Positions 1-4,615 of a stretch of DNA of 5,529 nt are shown here, piece by piece. A model generated the notes under the pieces. The model was not told where the DNA came from. It did no database searches and worked only from the letters and a program-made list of their open reading frames with translations. Numbering within the stretch: position 1 is the first letter of the stretch; each line of letters starts with the position of its first letter. The stretch comes from Candidatus Nanohaloarchaea archaeon (GTDB lineage: Archaea > EX4484-52 > GLR71). Location of the stretch: positions 1 to 5,529 of the forward strand of contig JAUVES010000051.1 of the NCBI GenBank assembly GCA_030594675.1, in the 5' to 3' direction. A program made the translations under genes and the position numbers.

Positions 1-733
1 TGACTGTTGATATGTTTATTATCATTGAGGGGTCTTTCGGACCGTATGCTTCTTCGGGCGGCAGTGTGACTGTCTTTGTTTCTCCTACCTTCATTGCGAC
101 AACTGCATTGTCAAAACCTTGTATCATCTGCCCTGCACCTACCATGAATGTGAGGGGTTCATAAGATCTTCCTTCAGCGTATAAATCATTATCTTTTGCA
201 ACCTGCTCGTAGCTTGTGTCAAATATTTCACCATCTATGAATGAGCCTATGTAATTTACTGCTACTGTATCTCCCAGTTCTATTGCAGGACCTGTTGGGG
301 TGATTGGGGTGTTTGTTGGTGTGATGTCTGCGGGTCTGATATCTTCTGATGATCCTGAGTTAAAAATTTGAGTTATGTAATTATTAACAGATACAAAAAC
401 ACCTGTCTCCACTTGAGTGTCTTCTCCCTTGTTAAAATCTAAGTAATTGAATACTGTGAATAATACAAGTATGATAAATGCTGCTGCAAGAAATAATGCA
501 ATCCTCTTTTTTGTATTAGATTTGGGTGTTTCTTCTATGGATTCTTGATTTTTCTCTTGTTTTTTTGTTGCTGCTTTTTTTACTGGTTTTTTTGCAGGTG
601 CTCTGGCTTTAGCTGCTTTTCGAGGGGACTCCCTCGAGGCGTGAGAGACCTTCATGCCTTTGGCATGAGGTCTGCTGTTTTTACTATTTTTTTTAACTGG
701 TGGTTTCTTTGCAGGTGCTTTTTTTGTAGCCAT
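1..733 (-). CDS. Membrane-anchored FKBP-type peptidyl-prolyl cis-trans isomerase, C-terminus beyond the window
   Basis: The reverse strand reads openly from ATG at 733 to the left edge (244 residues seen). Residues 1-60 are a Lys/Ala/Pro-rich low-complexity tail with APAKKP-type units, resembling histone H1 tails. Residues about 77-98 form one hydrophobic membrane helix (RIALFLAAAFIILVLF and on). A Thr/Pro-rich linker follows, then an FKBP domain from about 149: VNYIGSFIDGEIFDTS, FMVGAGQMIQGFDNAV, KVGETKTVTLPPEEAYG. These match the FKBP core strands and active-site pocket. The insertion between FDTS and the PLTF strand is typical of archaeal long-type FKBPs. By family knowledge it catalyses prolyl isomerisation and may chaperone folding. 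The Lys-rich N-terminus suggests N-in topology, placing the FKBP domain outside the cell (inference). An in-frame ATG at 742 would add three residues (MID). The family call is secure; substrates are unknown. Confidence 0.9.
   Translation of the reverse strand, partial: MATKKAPAKKPPVKKNSKNSRPHAKGMKVSHASRESPRKAAKARAPAKKPVKKAATKKQEKNQESIEETPKSNTKKRIALFLAAAFIILVLFTVFNYLDFNKGEDTQVETGVFVSVNNYITQIFNSGSSEDIRPADITPTNTPITPTGPAIELGDTVAVNYIGSFIDGEIFDTSYEQVAKDNDLYAEGRSYEPLTFMVGAGQMIQGFDNAVVAMKVGETKTVTLPPEEAYGPKDPSMIINISTV
621..673. repeat. Two adjacent GC-rich inverted repeats inside the FKBP coding sequence
   Basis: The first palindrome is CGAGGG-GACT-CCCTCG at 621-636. The second is a longer hairpin at 646-673: AGACCT, a one-base T bulge, CATGCC, loop TTT, then GGCATGAGGTCT, giving a 12-bp stem. 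The 53-bp block is about 60% GC (32 of 53 counted) in otherwise AT-rich sequence. It encodes roughly residues 21-38 of the FKBP tail (RPHAKGMKVSHASRESPR), which interrupts the Lys/Ala/Pro pattern without breaking the frame. It looks like a small palindromic element settled in a tolerant low-complexity region. That origin is inference; only the inverted repeats and composition are seen. Confidence 0.6.
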
Positions 734-769
734 ATCAATCATCCAGTCATCTATGCATAATTTTGGAGG

Positions 770-787
770 TAACATTTATAAGTGTTA
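770..787. promoter_or_regulatory. Near-perfect 18-bp palindrome over the FKBP TATA box, candidate operator
   Basis: TAACATTTATAAGTGTTA reads as TAACA-8-TGTTA; 16 of 18 positions are symmetric and only the T/G pair at 775/782 breaks it. It completely covers the minus-strand TATA box, so a dimeric repressor binding here would block TBP. It lies between the two divergent start sites. Being a bound operator is inference; a chance AT-rich palindrome is possible. Confidence 0.35.
774..781 (-). promoter_or_regulatory. TATA box for the FKBP gene
   Basis: On the minus strand this reads TTATAAAT, a good archaeal TATA box. Its centre (about 778) lies about 45 bp upstream of the ATG at 733, which predicts transcription starting near 750-752. 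The transcript would then have a short leader of about 18-20 nt, unlike the apparently leaderless genes elsewhere in the window. Confidence 0.5.
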
Positions 788-803
788 TTGATTTTTGATG
801 TGT

Positions 804-815
804 TATTTAATAAAT
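804..815 (+). promoter_or_regulatory. TATA box for the 837-1298 gene
   Basis: TATTTAATAAAT is centred about 27 bp upstream of the ATG at 837. That spacing places transcription start at or next to the start codon, consistent with a leaderless archaeal transcript and with the absence of a Shine-Dalgarno sequence before this ATG. Confidence 0.5.
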
Positions 816-836
816 CGAAAATACAATAATATATAT

Positions 837-1298
837 ATGGATATAGAGGATTTGAAAATTAGAGTAAAAAATATTGTTGAGAATGCTACTGCTCTCAAAA
901 ATAAGCATATTGATAATAAAAATACGCCCGTAAATTATGCTTGCATTTTTTCTCAAAGCAAAAAGGAATATGATGAATTGCTTGGAGTTGCACGGAAAAT
1001 TGGAACTGTTGTTAAAGAAACGCCAACAGGTCTGCTTTTTCATATTGAAGCATTGCAAACAGTTTCTGGTGTTTTGAAGTTGTTAAAAGTTCGCCTTCCT
1101 GATCCTACACGACCTGAACTTGGCGATGCAGATTTTACTATTTCCAATTTTCCTGATTTTGAGAAAAAATATATCTCTAGAAGAGGTTTCAAATTAATCC
1201 AACGAGAAGATTTTAAGATGGTTGAACTAATGGATTCTGAATTTGGTGTACGAGCATATTTTTCAAATCCTCCTTTAGATGTACAATTGAATATCTAA
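837..1298 (+). CDS. Conserved-looking hypothetical protein of 153 residues
   Basis: I do not recognise the family. The product appears soluble: no signal peptide, membrane helix or cysteine cluster, and a Lys-rich helical N-terminus (residues 1-30). The remainder alternates strands and helices: YACIFSQS (34-41), KEYDELLGVARKIGTVV (43-59), LLFHIEAL (66-73), LKLLKVRLPDPTRPELGDADF (80-100) and a C-terminal part ending VRAYFSNPPLDVQL. The motifs PDPTRPELGDADF and YFSNPPL have the look of conserved residues. A small alpha/beta fold, perhaps glyoxalase/VOC-like, is a weak guess only. ATG 837 is chosen because a TATA box sits 27 bp upstream, as for other genes here; in-frame ATG 798 and TTG 795 would add 13-14 unlikely-looking residues and overlap that TATA box. 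The gene is divergent from FKBP and convergent with the kinase, so it is probably transcribed alone. Confidence 0.8.
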   Translation: MDIEDLKIRVKNIVENATALKNKHIDNKNTPVNYACIFSQSKKEYDELLGVARKIGTVVKETPTGLLFHIEALQTVSGVLKLLKVRLPDPTRPELGDADFTISNFPDFEKKYISRRGFKLIQREDFKMVELMDSEFGVRAYFSNPPLDVQLNI

Positions 1299-1336
1299 TG
1301 ATATCCAAAAGACTTAACAGCTCATTGATTTGCAGA

Positions 1337-2722
1337 TCATATCAAATCACCAACAAATGCTGCAGAAGATACTACATCCCCGAGGCCGACTGTCGCTTTT
1401 GCGTGGCAGGCAAGTTTTGTAGGTATCATTACAAGATAATCTTTGCCGCAGTCATATGTACCTTCAGATACTTTTGCGTGCATGATACTGTCCATCCTTG
1501 AGAGCTGTTTCATTCCTTCTATATTTACACGAACATTATTGCTCAGGTCAATGTCAACTGCATGATGGATGAAGCCAAGCACGCTTTTTGCAAATGCAGA
1601 CAGTACACAGAAAAGCATTGCATCCCGTGTCTTTTCTGGAGATGTGTAACTCTTTTCTACAAGACATAACATGTAGTTTATGTTATGGATATGGATTCTT
1701 TTTATGTGCGTCTTTTCCTTTATGTATTTTATCCCGTCAAAAAGTTCAGGTGCGCTGTAGCCTGAATGTTTTATCTTTTCTGCAAGATCTTTTTTTCCTA
1801 TTGCGCCCAGAATCAGGCAGGTCTCTCTCTCGTTGCAACCCACGCTATCAACTCCAGGTATGATATATTTTACAATTTTGGATACCTTGTCCATATCTTC
1901 CTCGGATGTGAATTCAAGATGCATTTTCATATTCGGGTTTGCTTTTCTTAAAATTCCAAGCTGAACTTTTGCCTTGAAAAACTGCTGTTCTGTGTCAAGG
2001 GAATGATAGCCGCTCAGAAATGCACGCTTTGTTTTTTTCAGATGTTTTTCCATATTTTTTGCCAGGTCTTCCTCAAAGAATGGTTCCCTGCCTTTTGGCC
2101 GGTATGACACTATGAAACGGTTCATCCTGGGTACCTGGAATGTTTCTGTTTTTGTTTTTATCTGAATGCCTTTTTTGTACTCAAAGATAATATTTATTTT
2201 TGGGGTGTTATCTTTAGAGTATGTGTCTTTTGCTTTCTGTATAGTTACTGAGTTTTTGCTGAATTTTATAGATTTAACTTTCGGGTCATACATATCTGCT
2301 TCTGCTTCAGATATTTTCGGGTTGAAGACAATTACATCTTTCATACCAAGACGGGTCAGACAATTTGCCACGATGCCTGCCTGCCCGCCAATCCTGTGCA
2401 TGTCATAGTCTATATCGTGGATAAGGTAGCTGTAGGTGTCCATGTCTTCTATTTCCCATTCCATCGCTTTGCCGAGTTTCATTGATGTTATCAGGCCTGT
2501 TTTTAAATTGTCTAAAGAGTCTATCTGGTGAATATTGTTTTCCGGCTTGAAATCCTTTATGTTTAGGGTATTGAGGAAATCCTGGTTGATGTACTTTATC
2601 GCGTCAAGATTTGTGTTGAATGCTACAAATACACCTGAGATATTTTTTATATTCTTTTCGTAATGGTCTGAGACTTTTATGTATCTGTCATTCCAGAATC
2701 GTTTTGGGTTGGTGTTGGGCAT
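1337..2722 (-). CDS. pfkC: ADP-dependent phosphofructokinase (ADP-PFK/ADP-glucokinase family)
   Basis: 461 residues, full length for the archaeal ADP-dependent sugar kinases (about 450-460). These ribokinase-fold cytosolic enzymes transfer phosphate from ADP, not ATP, to fructose-6-phosphate (or glucose) in the modified Embden-Meyerhof pathway. Visible hallmarks: VFVAFNTNLDAI (31-42) with the sugar-binding Asp40; the GGQAG sugar-binding loop (112-116); HLEF (268-271); the NERE metal/ADP motif (297-300); and a C-terminal ATVGLGDVV with anion-hole GLGD and probable catalytic base Asp449. No key motif is missing. Phosphofructokinase, glucokinase or bifunctional activity cannot be settled by eye; PFK is preferred from general resemblance and the adjacent tpiA. 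ATG 2722 has a TATA box about 27 bp upstream and no Shine-Dalgarno sequence, so the gene may be transcribed leaderless as well as by read-through from galT, 47 bp away. Confidence 0.93.
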   Translation of the reverse strand: MPNTNPKRFWNDRYIKVSDHYEKNIKNISGVFVAFNTNLDAIKYINQDFLNTLNIKDFKPENNIHQIDSLDNLKTGLITSMKLGKAMEWEIEDMDTYSYLIHDIDYDMHRIGGQAGIVANCLTRLGMKDVIVFNPKISEAEADMYDPKVKSIKFSKNSVTIQKAKDTYSKDNTPKINIIFEYKKGIQIKTKTETFQVPRMNRFIVSYRPKGREPFFEEDLAKNMEKHLKKTKRAFLSGYHSLDTEQQFFKAKVQLGILRKANPNMKMHLEFTSEEDMDKVSKIVKYIIPGVDSVGCNERETCLILGAIGKKDLAEKIKHSGYSAPELFDGIKYIKEKTHIKRIHIHNINYMLCLVEKSYTSPEKTRDAMLFCVLSAFAKSVLGFIHHAVDIDLSNNVRVNIEGMKQLSRMDSIMHAKVSEGTYDCGKDYLVMIPTKLACHAKATVGLGDVVSSAAFVGDLI

Positions 2723-2744
2723 ATATATATTTGAGAGGTGATTG

Positions 2745-2753
2745 TATATATAA
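2745..2753 (-). promoter_or_regulatory. TATA box for the ADP-PFK gene
   Basis: The minus strand reads TTATATATA, centred 27 bp upstream of the ATG at 2722, in the 47-bp gap after galT. The spacing implies a leaderless transcript. The bases just before the ATG are ATATATAT, with no ribosome-binding site, so initiation on a read-through tpiA-galT message would be less favoured. Confidence 0.55.
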
Positions 2754-2769
2754 TGTGGTTGGTGAGTTT

Positions 2770-3735
2770 CTAATTTTTCCTGTAAAATTCTGCTGCAGTT
2801 TCGGGCGGCATTATGTTTATTATTGTGCCTGTGCTCATCTCAAAACCTGCCCATTTTGATATTCTTGGAGTTAATGTGATGTGGAAATGGAAGTTATCCA
2901 TATTTTTCTTGTATGAAAATATCTCAAGGTTGTAGGATATGTCTCCAAGAGTCATCAAAGACCTTATCCTTTTCTGCATGTGACAGGCAAGGTCTGTCAG
3001 TTCTTCTTCATTAAGCTCTTCTATTGAGGATACATGACGCATGGGAAATATCCAGACCTCAAAAGGAAATCTTGAAGCGTATGGAGTGAAGGACAAGAAA
3101 GATATTGACTGTTCTACTGTCCTGTCACTTTTATTCTCAGTCTCCATCATGTGGCAGTATGGGCATTTTCCAAAATCATTTATGTGCCTGTCTGATTTCT
3201 CAGTCATCTCTCTTATTGTTGTGGGAACATAGTTGTAGGCGATGACCTGGGCATGCGAATGCTTAACTGATGCACCTGCGGCACACCCGACATTCTTGAA
3301 GACTGATACATATCTTATATTCTCATCCTTGTAAAGTTCTTTAATCCTTTTTTTGTAAACTCCAAAGACCTTTTTCATGTGGTCTACTGTAAAATCCTGC
3401 ATCTGCTGAGAATGTATATCTGTCTCTATTATCACTTCATGACTGCCGTAAGCTGATGCATATGTGAAGAAGATGTTGTCTGTCTTTATCTTAGGGTCGC
3501 CTGTCCTATCAACTGCGACATACTTGTTAGGGATCACCCTTATTACCCAGTGGCCGTTTTCTTCCACCCGTGATATCTCCTGTGGTGTGAGGTCTTCTTT
3601 TTTAGGACAGAAAAAACATTTGCCAGGATTGTCAGGTTCTATTTCCGTTTTTCTGAACTGGTCTGGCCTTTTGCCCCTGTTTGCTGCTATTATAACCCAT
3701 CTGTCAAGTATGTAGTCTTTTCTTAGCTCGTTCAT
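2770..3735 (-). CDS. galT: Galactose-1-phosphate uridylyltransferase (GalT family)
   Basis: 321 residues, HIT-superfamily GalT. The family exchanges UMP between UDP-glucose and galactose-1-phosphate through a uridylyl-histidine intermediate (Leloir pathway, cytosol). Visible: N-terminal LDRWVIIAANRGKRP; zinc-type CFFC (Cys40, Cys43), with His108 in DIHSQ a plausible further ligand; the active-site motif VKHSHAQVIA (158-167), where His161 corresponds to the E. coli nucleophile within HPHGQ; a second CPYC pair (191-194); RFPFEVWIFPMRH (222-234); and the C-terminal NFHFHITLTPR (281-291) with its paired histidines. All core residues are present. It is co-transcribed after tpiA, its ATG overlapping the tpiA stop. 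Related family members act as sugar-1-phosphate nucleotidylyltransferases or phosphorylases with other sugars, so the exact substrate pair is not proven. Confidence 0.9.
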   Translation of the reverse strand: MNELRKDYILDRWVIIAANRGKRPDQFRKTEIEPDNPGKCFFCPKKEDLTPQEISRVEENGHWVIRVIPNKYVAVDRTGDPKIKTDNIFFTYASAYGSHEVIIETDIHSQQMQDFTVDHMKKVFGVYKKRIKELYKDENIRYVSVFKNVGCAAGASVKHSHAQVIAYNYVPTTIREMTEKSDRHINDFGKCPYCHMMETENKSDRTVEQSISFLSFTPYASRFPFEVWIFPMRHVSSIEELNEEELTDLACHMQKRIRSLMTLGDISYNLEIFSYKKNMDNFHFHITLTPRISKWAGFEMSTGTIINIMPPETAAEFYRKN

Positions 3736-3744
3736 CAGGACACC
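3733..3744 (-). promoter_or_regulatory. galT ribosome-binding site and tpiA-galT stop/start overlap
   Basis: On the minus strand the junction reads GGTG-TCCTGATG. The TGA of tpiA (3737-3735) shares one base with the ATG of galT (3735-3733). GGTG (3744-3741), part of the archaeal Shine-Dalgarno consensus GGAGGTGAT, lies a few bases upstream. This suggests translational coupling of the two genes and fixes the galT start. Confidence 0.5.
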
Positions 3745-4394
3745 AACTCTTCAAGAACTTTTTTCGGATATTTGGCCTTTGTGACACCGGATGCAAGAAG
3801 TACTCCTGTTGCACCCAGCCCTATTGATTTTTTTATATCTTCAGATGTCTTTACCCCGGCACCTACAAGGACTTTTATTTCAGGGTTCACTTTTTTTACT
3901 TTGTTTATTGTCTCTGTAATTATTTTGGGGCTTGCTGTGGATACTGAGATGTCGCCACCTATGAGTTCTGGAGGCTCTATCGCTATGTAATCCGGACTGA
4001 AGCAAGCTATTTCTCCAGCTTCCTTTGCTGTGTCTGCGCAGGCAATGACTGTGAGTTTTTTCTGTTTTGCCAAGGTTATGGATTGTTTCAGAATTCTGTG
4101 GTCTATCTTCTTTTCCGCGTGATTCAGAAGTGTTCCTTTTGCTCCTGCCTGAATTATTGATTCCGGAACTATTGCACCTGTGTTTGCACCGTATGATACC
4201 GGATCTATGTGCTGGGCGTAGAGGGGGATCTTTACCTTATCAGATACCCTATATATATCTGTGGGCTGGAGGCAGAGAATTATTTTTGCATTCTTTGATG
4301 CTGAGACCTGCTGTGAAATTTTTGCGAGATTTAAGGCTTTTTGTCCTGTGCCTGATTCGTATGCCTTCAGGTTGATTACTATCAGTGGCTTCAT
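3735..4394 (-). CDS. tpiA: Triosephosphate isomerase, archaeal type
   Basis: 219 residues, matching the short archaeal TPI (about 220-228) rather than the bacterial or eukaryotic form (about 250). It interconverts dihydroxyacetone phosphate and glyceraldehyde-3-phosphate in the cytosol. The TIM-barrel signature is complete: INLKAY with Asn8 and Lys10; YAQHIDPV (59-66); catalytic His92 in LLNHAEKK; catalytic Glu140 in YIAIEPPELIGG, which runs into the flexible phosphate-gripping loop; VGAGVKTSEDI (177-187) and GVLLASGVTKA (197-207) for phosphate binding. It is first in a tpiA-galT transcription unit leading to the ADP-PFK gene. ATG 4394 gives the natural MKPLIVINLKAY start and has a TATA box 26-27 bp upstream, indicating a leaderless mRNA. 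Archaeal TPIs are commonly tetramers. Confidence 0.96.
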   Translation of the reverse strand: MKPLIVINLKAYESGTGQKALNLAKISQQVSASKNAKIILCLQPTDIYRVSDKVKIPLYAQHIDPVSYGANTGAIVPESIIQAGAKGTLLNHAEKKIDHRILKQSITLAKQKKLTVIACADTAKEAGEIACFSPDYIAIEPPELIGGDISVSTASPKIITETINKVKKVNPEIKVLVGAGVKTSEDIKKSIGLGATGVLLASGVTKAKYPKKVLEELVS

Positions 4395-4415
4395 ATAGAT
4401 ATTTTGCTTCTGATG

Positions 4416-4425
4416 TTATATATAA
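4416..4425 (-). promoter_or_regulatory. TATA box of the tpiA-galT unit
   Basis: The minus strand reads TTATATATAA, a strong archaeal TATA box centred about 26 bp upstream of the tpiA ATG (4394). There is no Shine-Dalgarno sequence before that ATG, so transcription probably starts at or very near the start codon. Confidence 0.6.
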
Positions 4426-4456
4426 GTTATTTGTGGAGAACTGTTATGCAGGATTG

Positions 4457-4534
4457 TTACATACTATAGATCGTGATTGCTACTGCGATTCCAAACCCTT
4501 TCTCTACAGAATAATCTGCAAGAGCTGTTATCAT
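4457..4534 (-). CDS. Doubtful 25-residue ORF with a hydrophobic C-terminal half
   Basis: In the 220-bp spacer the minus strand has ATG 4534 to TAA 4457, encoding MITALADYSVEKGFGIAV followed by AITIYSM. The second half is hydrophobic and could be a short membrane segment. A TATA-like TTATATT at 4559-4565 is centred about 28 bp upstream, the same spacing as the other genes here, and the codons look normal. It faintly recalls small single-helix proteins of the YvrJ or holin type, but it is too short to judge. It could equally be a decayed gene end or chance reading. Otherwise 4395-4615 holds only the tpiA promoter and AT-rich sequence. Confidence 0.2.
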   Translation of the reverse strand: MITALADYSVEKGFGIAVAITIYSM

Positions 4535-4615
4535 ATTACACAAAGATTCATGTTTAAGAATATAATTTTCAAGTATACCTATAATCAACACAAAATAAAT
4601 GTATATAGAAATATA

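Noticed and set aside
545..760. 71-codon plus-strand open frame, very rich in Phe and Cys
   Set aside because: It is the complement of the Lys-rich FKBP tail (AAA/GCA codons read backwards as TTT/TGC) and has no independent support.
765..770. Perfect Shine-Dalgarno-like GGAGGT on the plus strand
   Set aside because: No start codon lies within usable distance; the nearest in-frame ATG of the downstream gene (798) is 27 nt away. The site is in the divergent promoter region and is probably chance.
807..1058. 83-codon minus-strand open frame opposite the hypothetical gene
   Set aside because: Low-complexity Ile/Phe/Asn-rich product lying antisense to the better-supported 837-1298 frame; typical of AT-rich shadow frames.
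1291..1304. Short inverted repeat ATATC-TAAT-GATAT over the stop codon of the plus-strand gene, considered as a terminator
   Set aside because: The stem is only 5 bp, all but one pair A-T, with no T-rich tract after it on either strand; archaeal termination usually depends on T tracts. No convincing terminator is visible in the 38-bp convergent gap.
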